A DNA stretch of 64,000 nt, from NCBI RefSeq assembly GCF_900130025.1, contig NZ_FQXR01000002.1, positions 310,001 to 374,000 of the forward strand, written 5' to 3'. Source of the DNA: Sporanaerobacter acetigenes DSM 13106 (GTDB taxonomy: Bacteria; Bacillota; Clostridia; Tissierellales; Sporanaerobacteraceae). Numbering within the stretch: the stretch's first letter is position 1; every line of letters begins with the position of its first letter. The notes under the pieces are model-generated. The model was not told where the DNA came from and made no database searches. It worked only from the letters and a program-made list of their open reading frames with translations. The position numbers were made by a program, and so were the translations under genes. Shown here piece after piece: positions 23,479 through 32,852 of this stretch.

Positions 23479-23494
23479 TGCAATTTCCATGCCA
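23479..23494 (-). promoter_or_regulatory. Sigma-54-type (-24/-12) promoter upstream of thl
   Basis: On the minus strand the sequence is TGGCATGGAAATTGCA. The known consensus is TGGCAC-R-N4-TTGCW, and this copy differs only at the C of TGGCAC. The GG and GC dinucleotides are exactly 10 bases apart. The expected start site is ~90 bases before the thl ATG. Two direct copies of GTTATTTTTTT, 20 bases apart, lie just upstream at 23524-23554 and could bind an activator. Confidence 0.55.
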
Positions 23495-23587
23495 TCTTTA
23501 GGTAAATCCAATTTATATGTAATGTTATTTTTTTGTCATACTTCGTTATTTTTTTAACTTTCTAAAAGATATTATACACCCATTAAT

Positions 23588-23635
23588 GAAAAAAGCCAAT
23601 ACCTTTTAAAAAATTTTAAAAGGTATTGGCTTTTT
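23588..23635 (-). terminator. Terminator after wecB
   Basis: A perfect inverted repeat with 21-base arms (AAAAAGCCAATACCTTTTAAA and its complement) and a 4-base loop, T-rich on the minus strand. It overlaps the wecB stop codon. Confidence 0.9.
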
Positions 23636-24743
23636 AGTCTAACTTTTGAAGTATTATATCTACTATTTTTTCCGCTGCTTTCCCATCTCCATAGGGATTT
23701 ACTGCATTGGACATTTTCAAATATTTTTCCTTTTCATTTAATAGCATATTGATTTCTTTATATATTTTTTCTTCATTTGTTCCTACAAGTTTTGCAGTAC
23801 CTGCAACAATTCCTTCTGGTCTTTCAGTTTCTTCCCTAACTACAAGTACTGGCTTGCCAAGGCTTGGAGCCTCTTCTTGAAGTCCACCGGAATCTGTAAC
23901 TACTAAATAGGATTTAGCCATTAGATTGGTAAATGGTTCATAATTTAGCGGCTCTACTAAATGTATTCTTGGATGATTGTCAAATACTTTATAGGCAATA
24001 TCTCTAACTTTTGGATTCAAATGAATAGGAAATACCACTTCCACATCTTCATGGGCTTCTACTATTCTCTTTATGGCTGTAAATATATTTTCCATAGGTT
24101 TCCCTATATTTTCTCTTCTGTGAGATGTCATGAGAATCACTTTTCTGTTTTCAAAATCTATACTGTCTAAAAGTTCATCATTAAATATGTATTTATCCTT
24201 TACCACATGAAAAAGTGCATCTATGACAGTATTTCCCGTTATAAATATTTTTTCATCTGGATAACCTTCCTTTAAAAGATTTTCCCTGTTTTTTTCTGTG
24301 GGAGCAAAATGAAAATCTGTAAGTATTCCAGTAAGCTTCCTATTGGCCTCCTCTGGATAAGGAGAATATAGATTCCCACTTCTTAGGCCTGCTTCTACAT
24401 GACCGATTTTTACCTTTTGATAAAACGCAGCCAAGGCTCCTGCAAATACCGTTGTAGTATCTCCTTGGACTAAAAGCAAATCTGGTTTATTTTCTATAAT
24501 CACTTTTTCTAATCCTTCCAAAGCCTTTGTAGTTATCTCTGTAAGAGTTTGTCCAGGTTTAAATATGTTTAAATCAAAATCGGGCTCTATATCAAATATA
24601 TTTAATACCTGATCAAGCATCTGTCTATGTTGAGCTGTAACACAAACAATATTTTCTATTCTCTCTTCCTTTTCCATAGCTTTAACAATTGGCGCCATCT
24701 TTATAGCTTCTGGTCTTGTGCCAAATACAGTCATAACTTTCAT
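23634..24743 (-). CDS. wecB: UDP-N-acetylglucosamine 2-epimerase (non-hydrolysing)
   Basis: A 369-residue enzyme starting MKVMTVFGTRPEAIKM behind GGGGTGG. An in-frame upstream ATG lies within the previous gene and is rejected. Typical blocks are VTAQHRQMLDQVLNIF, VQGDTTTVFAGALAAFYQKVKIGHVEAGLRSG, PYPEEANR, SHRRENIGKPMENIF and DSGGLQEEAPSLGKPVLVVREETERPEG. It converts UDP-GlcNAc to UDP-ManNAc, used for wall teichoic acid-like or capsule linkage units. It follows the tagO-like gene by 10 bases, which fits a shared wall-polymer pathway. Confidence 0.95.
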   Translation of the reverse strand: MKVMTVFGTRPEAIKMAPIVKAMEKEERIENIVCVTAQHRQMLDQVLNIFDIEPDFDLNIFKPGQTLTEITTKALEGLEKVIIENKPDLLLVQGDTTTVFAGALAAFYQKVKIGHVEAGLRSGNLYSPYPEEANRKLTGILTDFHFAPTEKNRENLLKEGYPDEKIFITGNTVIDALFHVVKDKYIFNDELLDSIDFENRKVILMTSHRRENIGKPMENIFTAIKRIVEAHEDVEVVFPIHLNPKVRDIAYKVFDNHPRIHLVEPLNYEPFTNLMAKSYLVVTDSGGLQEEAPSLGKPVLVVREETERPEGIVAGTAKLVGTNEEKIYKEINMLLNEKEKYLKMSNAVNPYGDGKAAEKIVDIILQKLD

Positions 24744-24753
24744 TTTTCCACCC

Positions 24754-25803
24754 CTATTCTCTATTTTCATCATCTTCTTGCCTTTTCTTTTCTACAAGTC
24801 CAAGTCTTCTAGCAAAGAGTATTGTCAAAATAATGACAATTCCTGATATGATTACAGCCTGCCTGCTATTCGCTTTGGCTATGAGAACTGCTGATATTCC
24901 AAAGGCTGCACTTATCAAATATAATATAAGTACTGTTTGTTTTTGATTGAATCCTCTTTGCAATAACTTGTGATGAAGATGTCCTTTATCTGCTTCCATT
25001 ATAGGTCTTCCATTTAAAAGTCTTCTAAATATAGCAAAAGTCGTATCAAATATTGGAAGTCCCAATATAATGATTGGAACTACTATAGCTATAGTAGCTA
25101 CACTCTTCATTACACCTTCTATAGCTACTACAGACAACATATAACCTAAAAAAAGTGCTCCTGTATCTCCCATAAATATTTTAGCTGGATTGAAATTGTA
25201 AGGCAAAAACCCCAAACATGCTCCAGCTAGGATTATAGACATGATCATTACAGTTCCATATCCAAAACCACTTGCTACAAAAAGTAAGGACAAACTAGCT
25301 ATCATGGCAACTCCTGCTGCCAATCCATCAAGTCCATCAATTAAATTTATAGTATTAGTGATTCCTACAACCCAAAAAACTGTAATTGGTATGGAAAAAC
25401 CCTTTAAATATAGTAGAGTACTTCCTTTTGAAAATGGATTGGTTATAAAATCAATTTTTACATCTCCTAAAATAAGAACCACACTGGCAAGAACTTGAAA
25501 AAATAATTTCGCCTTTGGACTCAAATCTTTTATATCGTCTATTATTCCTGAAATAGCAATTATACTACCTCCTATGATTATAGAAATCACAGTCTTATCT
25601 ATAGGCAAAAAAATAAGAATTGAAACCATAGTGGCAATATATATTGCTAGTCCTCCTAGTAATGGTATAGGTTTTTTGTGAACTCTTCTATTATCTTTTG
25701 GTACATCTATGGCTCCAACTTTATAGGCAACTTTTTTTGCAAAGGGAGTCATCATTAAGGAGATGATTGTGGCCGTAAAAAATGGCAATAAGTATTTTCC
25801 CAT
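24754..25803 (-). CDS. tagO: Undecaprenyl-phosphate GlcNAc-1-phosphate transferase (TagO/WecA/MraY family)
   Basis: A 349-residue membrane protein with about ten helices. The family motifs are visible: VDVPKDNRRVHKKPIPLLGG near the start, the metal-binding ISGIIDDIKDLSPKAK, TNTINLIDGLDGLAAG, FLPYNFNPAKIFMGDTGALFLGY and the KGHLHHKLLQRG loop typical of the WecA/TagO branch. It loads GlcNAc-1-P onto undecaprenyl phosphate, the first step of teichoic acid-like polymers. WecB beside it supplies the next sugar nucleotide. Confidence 0.92.
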   Translation of the reverse strand: MGKYLLPFFTATIISLMMTPFAKKVAYKVGAIDVPKDNRRVHKKPIPLLGGLAIYIATMVSILIFLPIDKTVISIIIGGSIIAISGIIDDIKDLSPKAKLFFQVLASVVLILGDVKIDFITNPFSKGSTLLYLKGFSIPITVFWVVGITNTINLIDGLDGLAAGVAMIASLSLLFVASGFGYGTVMIMSIILAGACLGFLPYNFNPAKIFMGDTGALFLGYMLSVVAIEGVMKSVATIAIVVPIIILGLPIFDTTFAIFRRLLNGRPIMEADKGHLHHKLLQRGFNQKQTVLILYLISAAFGISAVLIAKANSRQAVIISGIVIILTILFARRLGLVEKKRQEDDENRE

Positions 25804-25902
25804 GATATTATTCGCTCCTTTATAAGCTTTCTCCTTAAAATTTTATATTAGATTTATGAATAAGTCAATGAAAGCTCTAGTCTTGTAGCCAAATTGTAAA
25901 CA

Positions 25903-26160
25903 TCAATCAATTTCTAAATATTCTCGACTTTCTACATAGCCCTTTCCAATTTTATGGGTAATATAGCCTAATCTATATTTTTTGTTTTCTATATTTTGCT
26001 CAATTAAATTTTCTTCTATTAAATGGTTGAGTATTCTATGAACCGTACTTCTATTTATTCCTAAATCATTGCTAAGTTCTATAGCTGACATCTCATAAGG
26101 CTTTTCTGAAAGCCTTTTAAGTATCATTATACCCTTCTTTAAAGAAGTAATCTTCTTCAT
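25903..26160 (-). CDS. Small IclR-type winged helix-turn-helix protein
   Basis: An 85-residue protein starting at an ATG 5 bases after GGAGG (MKKITSLKKGIMILKRL). It contains only the N-terminal DNA-binding part of IclR regulators: KGIMILKRLSEKPYEMSAIELSNDLGINRSTVHRILNHLIEENLIEQNIENKKYRLGY. A full IclR has a further ~170-residue effector domain. No remnant of it is visible in the following sequence, so this is either a stand-alone regulator or an old truncation. A hairpin repeat lies just upstream of its ribosome-binding site. The target is unknown. Confidence 0.7.
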   Translation of the reverse strand: MKKITSLKKGIMILKRLSEKPYEMSAIELSNDLGINRSTVHRILNHLIEENLIEQNIENKKYRLGYITHKIGKGYVESREYLEID

Positions 26161-26173
26161 CTCTCTCCCTCCT

Positions 26174-26204
26174 TGCGACAGCAGGGACGGTTCTTTCTGT
26201 CGCA
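26174..26204. repeat. GGGACGGTTCT hairpin repeat, copy 2
   Basis: A palindrome TGCGACAG...CTGTCGCA enclosing GGGACGGTTCT, the same 11-base core as at 11868-11902. It lies 4 bases upstream of the GGAGG of the small HTH gene, so it could influence that mRNA leader. Confidence 0.65.
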
Positions 26205-26296
26205 TTTTTGCTACCCCGATGGCGGTGGTATTTTTCACTATAATTATATCATCAGTAAGCATTCTTTTCCATCTATTCCAATGTACATTTATCTAA

Positions 26297-26976
<680 letters not shown>

Positions 26977-26993
26977 TTAAAAAACCTTATACA

Positions 26994-27443
26994 TTATATC
27001 ATATACTTTCTTTCTATGTCAGAAATTTTATTTATTCTTCTTTCATGTCTTCCACCTAAAAAAGCTGCTTTAAGCCAAGTTGAAACTATTTCAATGGCCA
27101 AATCCCTTCCTACTACTCTTCCTCCCAAAGCCAACATATTTGCATTGTTGTGTTCTATAGACATTCTAGCTGAATAAGTATCACTACATAAAGCACATCG
27201 TATGCCAGGAACTTTGTTTGCAGATATAGATATTCCTATTCCTGTTCCACATACAACTATTCCCTTGTCACATTCTCCGCCTTTCACAGCTTCAGCTACT
27301 TTTTGTCCATATTCAGGATAGTCTACGGAATCTTTAGAATTTGTACCATAGTCAATATATTCTATCCCATTTTCTTCTAAATATTTCTTTACTTCTTCCT
27401 TAAGCTCATATCCACCATGATCTGAACCTATACCAATTTTCAT
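26994..27443 (-). CDS. rpiB: Ribose-5-phosphate isomerase B
   Basis: A 149-residue RpiB/LacAB-family protein with KIGIGSDHGGYELKEEVKKYLEENG, the active-site cysteine in GIVVCGTGIGISISANKVPGIRCAL and the HNNANMLALGGRVVG motif. It interconverts ribose-5-P and ribulose-5-P. Its ATG overlaps the stop of the phosphatase gene by 4 bases, so translation is probably coupled. Confidence 0.94.
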   Translation of the reverse strand: MKIGIGSDHGGYELKEEVKKYLEENGIEYIDYGTNSKDSVDYPEYGQKVAEAVKGGECDKGIVVCGTGIGISISANKVPGIRCALCSDTYSARMSIEHNNANMLALGGRVVGRDLAIEIVSTWLKAAFLGGRHERRINKISDIERKYMI

Positions 27444-27895
27444 TTTTGCTTCTCCTCCTTTTTTGCAATGCTTTCCAATGCCTTTTTTATTTCTTCTTTG
27501 GTATTTTCATATATTCTTTTGTTTCCACCAAAGGGGTCTAATATATCTTCTTCTACTCCATAGGCATATTCTTTTAGAGTATATGTTTTTTCTTTGACAA
27601 AATCATATTTAGAATTCAAGGCTTTTTTGTGAGATGTAGACATAGTGAGTATCAAATCTGCTTCTTCAAGCAAAGACCTATTCACCATCTTTGCCTTGTG
27701 ACTGGAAATATCTATTCCTTCTTCTTTTAAAACTTCTATAGCCCATCTTGAGGCACTTTGACCATCTATGGCATATATTCCAGCAGAATCAACTCCTATA
27801 TTCCTTATTTCTTTTCTGTCTAATATATCACTCATAAGCCCTTCTGCCATAGGACTTCTGCATGTATTTCCTGTACATACAAAAAGAATTTTCAT
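27440..27895 (-). CDS. ywlE: Low-molecular-weight protein-tyrosine/arginine phosphatase (YwlE-like)
   Basis: A 151-residue phosphatase. The catalytic P-loop is FVCTGNTCRSPMAEGL at the N-terminus, with the C(X)5R signature, and the general acid is in the DPFGGN loop. The Thr after the Asn of CTGNT matches YwlE, where this residue favours phosphoarginine; in tyrosine phosphatases an Ile/Leu is usual. The ywlC-ywlE-rpiB order matches Bacillus subtilis. Arginine specificity is an inference from this residue. Confidence 0.88.
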   Translation of the reverse strand: MKILFVCTGNTCRSPMAEGLMSDILDRKEIRNIGVDSAGIYAIDGQSASRWAIEVLKEEGIDISSHKAKMVNRSLLEEADLILTMSTSHKKALNSKYDFVKEKTYTLKEYAYGVEEDILDPFGGNKRIYENTKEEIKKALESIAKKEEKQK

Positions 27896-27905
27896 CCAAA
27901 CCCTC

Positions 27906-28964
27906 CTATACTTTTCTTATATCTCCACCACAAGCTTTTTTCATGCGATTCATTATGGCTCTTCCTATTCCCTCTGTATCTACACCTTCTGCTAGAATCA
28001 TATCTACATTTAGTTCATCAAATTGCCTTAAAACTTTAAATAGATTTCTTGCTATGGTGTCTTTGTCACTTCTAGAGCCTACTACCAATACTATTCCTTC
28101 ATTATATTCATCTTTGGTCTCTTCTGTAGCCATGATTCCTACTTTTTTGCCTTCTAGTGTCAAAGATTTAACTTGAGATTTAATGTTTTTTGATATAGTT
28201 TTCACATCTCCTGTGAAAACTATCATCTTTGCCTTTGGAGCATAATGTTTATATTTTTGTCCTGGAGATTTTGGTACTATATTTTCATCATCACTTATGA
28301 TGCTCTGGTCATATTTTACTTCTGAAAAAATCTGAAGCAAATCCTCAAGAGTTACTCCGCCTGGTCTTAATATTGTAGGAACTTCCTCAGACATATCAAG
28401 TACCGTAGACTCTACTCCCACTCCTGTACTTCCTCCATCTATTATCATATCTATTTTGCCATACATATCTTCTACTACATGGCTTGCCTCTGTAGGGCTA
28501 GGTCTTCCGGATGTATTGGCACTTGGTGCTGCAATAGGCACTCCTGAAGAATTTATAAGCTCTAATGCTATTTTATTTCTTGGCATTCTAATAGCCACTG
28601 TAGAAAGTCCTCCAGTCAATTTTTTTGATACTTTGCTACTCTTTTTAAATATAATAGTCAAAGGACCTGGCCAAAACTTTTCCATAAGCATCTTCATGTT
28701 TTCATCTACTTTTTCTACCAATGGATATACTTCATCAATACTTGACACATGAAGTATAAGAGGATTGTCTTGAGGCCTTCCCTTGGCTATAAATATCTTA
28801 TCTATGGCTTCTTCACAAAAGGCATTTGCACCTAATCCATATACTGTTTCTGTAGGAAAGGCTACTACTCCTCCATTTTTAATTAGCTTTGCTCCAGCCT
28901 CTATTATATCCTTTTCGGGATTTTCCCTGTCTGCTTGTGATACTATTGTCTCAATTTTATCCAT
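27906..28964 (-). CDS. ywlC: L-threonylcarbamoyladenylate synthase (Sua5/YwlC)
   Basis: A 352-residue Sua5-type enzyme. The N-terminal YrdC domain shows GGVVAFPTETVYGLGANAF, FIAKGRPQDNPLILHV, FWPGPLTIIFKKS, VAIRMPRN and PIAAPSANTSGRPSPTEASHV. The C-terminal Sua5 domain (~210-352) includes SPGQKYKHYAPKAKMI, the linker motif of the long form. It makes threonylcarbamoyl-AMP for the t6A modification of tRNA. It starts the ywlC-ywlE-rpiB run. Confidence 0.95.
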   Translation of the reverse strand: MDKIETIVSQADRENPEKDIIEAGAKLIKNGGVVAFPTETVYGLGANAFCEEAIDKIFIAKGRPQDNPLILHVSSIDEVYPLVEKVDENMKMLMEKFWPGPLTIIFKKSSKVSKKLTGGLSTVAIRMPRNKIALELINSSGVPIAAPSANTSGRPSPTEASHVVEDMYGKIDMIIDGGSTGVGVESTVLDMSEEVPTILRPGGVTLEDLLQIFSEVKYDQSIISDDENIVPKSPGQKYKHYAPKAKMIVFTGDVKTISKNIKSQVKSLTLEGKKVGIMATEETKDEYNEGIVLVVGSRSDKDTIARNLFKVLRQFDELNVDMILAEGVDTEGIGRAIMNRMKKACGGDIRKV

Positions 28965-29109
28965 ATTGTTTCCCTTCTTTTTTCCTTAGCTTTTTCTTCT
29001 AAATATATATTATACCTTAAGTTGAAACTTTTAAGTAGAGTAAATTTATAGTTCTTTATTATCATAAAAAAGAATATCATAAAAATAGTAAATGTCTTAG
29101 GAGGTTAAT

Positions 29110-29823
29110 ATGAAAAGTATTTTTGATATAAGTATCATAGGTTTTCTTGTAGGAATGGTAGGGACTGGCCTTGGCGGAATTTGTGCCATGTTTATAAGAG
29201 ATGCTCAAGATAAATTTTTAAGTATTCTTTTAGGAATCACTGGGGGATTTATGCTAAGTATTGTGAATTTTGAACTTTTGCCTCAGTCTTATATTTTGGG
29301 TGGAATATGGAATGAAATACTTGGAATCCTATTGGGAATGTTTTTAATCATATTTGCAGAAGAAAAAATTCCCGAAAATAAATATGACCCTCTCATGAAA
29401 AGTAGTCTTATATTAGCTATAAGTATAGGAATACACAATCTCCCAGAAGGTCTAGCTATAGGATCTAGCTTTATGGCAGAAAGCAATATTGGCTATATAC
29501 TTTCTTTGGCCATGTTCATACACAATTTGCCAGAAGGATTGACCCTTGCTATACCTTTAAAATTGTCAAAAGTTCCAAATTTAAAAATACTCCTAATCAC
29601 TATATTGGCAGGATTGCCAACTGGAATAGGAGCGTTTATAGGAGCTTATCTGGGAAATATTTCAAATATATTTGTATCTCTATGTCTCTCTTTTGCTGGA
29701 GGAGCTATGCTATATATAATATGTAGTGAACTAATACCAAATGCAAAAGCCCTTCACAGCGGAAGGACTTCTACTATAGGTATAATTCTAGGTTTTATAT
29801 TGGGGCTATTCTTTGCATTTTAG
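29110..29823 (+). CDS. ZIP-family metal transporter
   Basis: A 237-residue protein with about eight membrane helices. The two metal-binding ZIP motifs are [15 protein letters not shown] in helix 4 and [15 protein letters not shown] in helix 5; both His-Asn-x-Pro-Glu-Gly sites are intact. An earlier helix carries [11 protein letters not shown]. The family imports zinc or other divalent metals. AGGAGG lies 6 bases before the ATG. It is one of few plus-strand genes in the conserved region, and its stop overlaps that of the convergent prfA by 4 bases. Confidence 0.9.
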   Translation: MKSIFDISIIGFLVGMVGTGLGGICAMFIRDAQDKFLSILLGITGGFMLSIVNFELLPQSYILGGIWNEILGILLGMFLIIFAEEKIPENKYDPLMKSSLILAISIGIHNLPEGLAIGSSFMAESNIGYILSLAMFIHNLPEGLTLAIPLKLSKVPNLKILLITILAGLPTGIGAFIGAYLGNISNIFVSLCLSFAGGAMLYIICSELIPNAKALHSGRTSTIGIILGFILGLFFAF

Positions 29824-30887
29824 CCAACTTGTTTTAATTTTTCAGCTTGATCTGTAGTTATGAGTGCTGCTAGCATTTCATCTATATCTCCATCTAAGAA
29901 AGCTTCAAGTTTATATAGAGTCATATTTATTCTATGATCTGTAACCCTACCTTGTGGATAATTGTAAGTTCTAATTCTTTCACTTCTATCACCAGAACCT
30001 ACTTGACTTTTTCTTTCTTGTGCAATCTCTGCATTTTGTTCTGTAAGCATTTGATCATAGAGTCTAGTTTTAAGAATTTTCATGGCTTTGTCTCTATTTT
30101 TTAGCTGAGACTTTTCATCTTGACAAGATACTACCATTCCTGTAGGAATATGTGTGATTCTAACAGCTGAATCTGTAGTGTTAACACTTTGACCTCCATT
30201 TCCAGAAGAACGGAATACATCTACTCTTATATCACTTGGATTTATATCAAGGTCTATATCCTCTGCTTCAGGAAGTACTGCTACAGTAGCAGTGGAAGTA
30301 TGAATTCTACCACTTGCTTCGGTTTCAGGAACTCTTTGAACCCTGTGGACACCACTTTCATATTTAAGTCTACTATATGCGCCTTTTCCTTTAATCATGA
30401 ATATAACTTCCTTAAATCCTCCAATACCTTGGTCATTGGAACTCATGATTTCAATTTTCCAACCTTTTCTCTCCGCATATCTTGAATACATTCTAAAGAG
30501 ATTTCCAGCAAATAATCCTGCTTCATCGCCTCCAGCTCCTGCCCTTATTTCAACTATAACATTTTTGTGATCATTCGGATCCTTAGGTATGAGTAATACC
30601 TTTAATTCTTCTTCCAATTTTTCGATTTTATTTTCCAATTCACTTATTTCTTCTTTTACTAATTCTTTCATTTCATCATCTAGTTTTTCTTTTAGCATTT
30701 CCTTGTCTTCTTCAAGTCTAGTGACGTTTTCATTGTATTCCTTATATTTCATAACAATTGGCTCAATTTCTCCATGTTCCTTTACAAGCTTTTGCCACTC
30801 CGCTCTGTCTTCCATTTCTTTTGGATCTATTATTCTTTGACTCAATTCCTTATATTTATTTTCTATAAAAGATAATTTTTCTATCAC
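29820..30887 (-). CDS. prfA: Peptide chain release factor 1
   Basis: A 355-residue RF1. The start is GTG behind GGAGGTG; an upstream TTG overlaps that site. The GGQ loop is [21 protein letters not shown] (~230), and the PxT stop-codon recognition motif appears in [17 protein letters not shown]. It recognises UAA and UAG and triggers peptide release. It is followed upstream in the cluster by prmC, which methylates its GGQ glutamine, though two ChrA genes lie between them. Confidence 0.97.
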   Translation of the reverse strand: MIEKLSFIENKYKELSQRIIDPKEMEDRAEWQKLVKEHGEIEPIVMKYKEYNENVTRLEEDKEMLKEKLDDEMKELVKEEISELENKIEKLEEELKVLLIPKDPNDHKNVIVEIRAGAGGDEAGLFAGNLFRMYSRYAERKGWKIEIMSSNDQGIGGFKEVIFMIKGKGAYSRLKYESGVHRVQRVPETEASGRIHTSTATVAVLPEAEDIDLDINPSDIRVDVFRSSGNGGQSVNTTDSAVRITHIPTGMVVSCQDEKSQLKNRDKAMKILKTRLYDQMLTEQNAEIAQERKSQVGSGDRSERIRTYNYPQGRVTDHRINMTLYKLEAFLDGDIDEMLAALITTDQAEKLKQVG

Positions 30888-30922
30888 AATTTTCACCTCC
30901 AAAAACTTTTACTACAAATATA

Positions 30923-31444
30923 TCAATAAACTAATGCTCCAATTGTACCTGCAATGACTATGCCCAATATAGGATGGAGTTTTTTAAAAGAAATGAGATA
31001 AAACAATACTCCTCCTATTATGACGCTCTTAAAGTCTATAAATGCATTTTTAGAAACTCCAATACTAGCTGACAATATAAGACCCAATACTACTGGTCGT
31101 ATTCCTCTAAAAGCCCATTCTACATAAAGAGAATCTTTAAATTTAGATAGAAAATGAGCTATGATGAGGATTATGACAATGGAAGGTAGTATTACAGCAA
31201 GTGTTGCCACTACAGAGCCCCATACACCAGCAACTTTATAGCCTATAAATGTAGCTGAATTTATAGCAATTGGTCCTGGAGTCATTTCCACTACAGCCAA
31301 TATATCTATAAATTCACTGGCAGTCATCCAGCCATGGATATCTATTATTTCCTTTTCTATAAGTGGAAGCATAGCATATCCTCCGCCAAAACTAAATCCA
31401 CCTATTTTTAAAAATGATATGAAAAGTTTCAACAAATTCGTCAT
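30923..31444 (-). CDS. Chromate transporter family (ChrA) half-protein, second of pair
   Basis: A 173-residue membrane protein. It has the CHR signature FISFLKIGGFSFGGGYAMLPLIEKEIIDIHGWMTASEFIDILAVVEMTPGPIAINSATFIGYKVAG. It is a short single-domain form; such proteins occur in pairs that together match the two-domain ChrA. Its ATG overlaps the partner's stop in ATGA. The family is named for chromate efflux, but many members have no known substrate. Confidence 0.9.
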   Translation of the reverse strand: MTNLLKLFISFLKIGGFSFGGGYAMLPLIEKEIIDIHGWMTASEFIDILAVVEMTPGPIAINSATFIGYKVAGVWGSVVATLAVILPSIVIILIIAHFLSKFKDSLYVEWAFRGIRPVVLGLILSASIGVSKNAFIDFKSVIIGGVLFYLISFKKLHPILGIVIAGTIGALVY

Positions 31445-31977
31445 ATGTCTTTCTCCTTCATTTTAAAATACCCAATAGATCCAAATGCTGCTACAAGTAT
31501 TATATATATAGGAGATATATTCATCCCTACTATTAGAAGTACTGTCACAGCAGCAATGGCTATTTTAGCCCAATTTAGCTTCATATTTTTCCCAAGTTTA
31601 TAAACTGCTGAGAATATGAGCGCAGCCACTGCAGGACGTATTCCTAAAAATATCTTGTCTATTACTTCATTTTGCCTATATTGCCACAAAAACGTGACAA
31701 TAGAAAGGATGATTAAAAATGAAGGAAGGATAGTTCCTAAAGTACACAATAAAGAACCTTTAACACCTTTCAATTTATATCCAACATAAGTGCTTGTATT
31801 TACCGCCACAGGGCCAGGTGTCACTTCCGCTATGGCCAGAATATCCATAAACTCATCAGTATCAAGCCATCCATTTTTTTCTACAACCTCCTCTTGAATA
31901 AGGGGAATCATAGCATATCCTCCCCCAATAGTGAATGCTCCTATCTTAAAAAAAGTCCAAAACATCTTAAAGTACAT
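31441..31977 (-). CDS. Chromate transporter family (ChrA) half-protein, first of pair
   Basis: A 178-residue membrane protein with FWTFFKIGAFTIGGGYAMIPLIQEEVVEKNGWLDTDEFMDILAIAEVTPGPVAVNTSTYVGYKLKG, closely similar to its neighbour. The two are expected to form an antiparallel heterodimer. The pair lies between prfA and prmC, genes that are usually adjacent, so it looks like an insertion into that unit. Confidence 0.9.
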   Translation of the reverse strand: MYFKMFWTFFKIGAFTIGGGYAMIPLIQEEVVEKNGWLDTDEFMDILAIAEVTPGPVAVNTSTYVGYKLKGVKGSLLCTLGTILPSFLIILSIVTFLWQYRQNEVIDKIFLGIRPAVAALIFSAVYKLGKNMKLNWAKIAIAAVTVLLIVGMNISPIYIILVAAFGSIGYFKMKEKDI

Positions 31978-31988
31978 GTTCTTTCCCC

Positions 31989-32852
31989 CTAAGGCAAGGT
32001 CCCAAATATTACTCTATCCAGTCCTTGCAAATCTTTTATGATATTTATGTTTTCGTAATTTTCACTTTTAAATATTTTTATAAGGCTAGGACCTTGATCA
32101 TATCCTATTTCAAATATTAGCATTCCACCACTTTTTAAATATTTTTTGCTCTCTGGAATTATCTTTTTATAAAAATCTAATCCGTCTATTCCTCCATCCA
32201 ATGCCTTTCTGGGTTCAAAATCTTTGACTTCTATTTGAAGTTCTTCTATATCTTTTCTGGGTATATAAGGAGGATTCGATACTATTATATCTATTTTTTC
32301 GTCTATTTGTAAAGAATTTATTTCTTCTAATATATTTTCTTTTATTACTTCTACTCTATCTTGAAGATGAAATTTCTCTACATTTTTCCTTGTAACTTCC
32401 AAGGCTTTCTCATCTATATCTATAGAATATACCTGGGCTTTCTTTATATGATAGGCAAGAGTTATGCCTATACAGCCACTCCCTGAACCTAAGTCAAGTA
32501 TATTTATCTTTCCTTGATAATTTTTTATTCCATTATTTAATATATAATCTACCAATATTTCCGTATCAGGTCTAGGAATGAGTATTCCCTCTTCTATATA
32601 AAAATTAAGTCCATAAAATTCTTTTTCATTTATAAGATAGGCAATAGGCCATCCAGTTCTTCTCTTTTTGACAAGTTCTAAAAACTTATCAACAATTTCA
32701 TCTGAAACTTCTCTGTTTCCATGTGTATAAATATAAGATTTATCTACATTCAGTAGATAACTTAATATTAAAATCACATCCAAGGGCCCATTTAAATACT
32801 CTCTTTCTCCCAATATATTGAGTCCTCTTTCCAAAAGCTTTTTTATTTCCAA
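31989..32852 (-). CDS. prmC: Release factor glutamine methyltransferase
   Basis: A 287-residue methyltransferase. It has a small N-terminal helical domain with LLNVDKSYIYTH, then the SAM-binding ILDLGSGSGCIGITLAYHI and the catalytic IIVSNPPYIPRKDIEELQ motif, in which NPPY contacts the substrate glutamine. It methylates the GGQ glutamine of RF1 and RF2. It overlaps the end of yqhQ by 10 bases and runs toward prfA. Confidence 0.95.
   Translation of the reverse strand: MEIKKLLERGLNILGEREYLNGPLDVILILSYLLNVDKSYIYTHGNREVSDEIVDKFLELVKKRRTGWPIAYLINEKEFYGLNFYIEEGILIPRPDTEILVDYILNNGIKNYQGKINILDLGSGSGCIGITLAYHIKKAQVYSIDIDEKALEVTRKNVEKFHLQDRVEVIKENILEEINSLQIDEKIDIIVSNPPYIPRKDIEELQIEVKDFEPRKALDGGIDGLDFYKKIIPESKKYLKSGGMLIFEIGYDQGPSLIKIFKSENYENINIIKDLQGLDRVIFGTLP

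Noticed and set aside
23524-23554. Two GTTATTTTTTT copies considered as a CRISPR-like or terminator feature
   Set aside because: Only two short A/T-rich units and no stem; kept only as a possible activator site within the sigma-54 finding.
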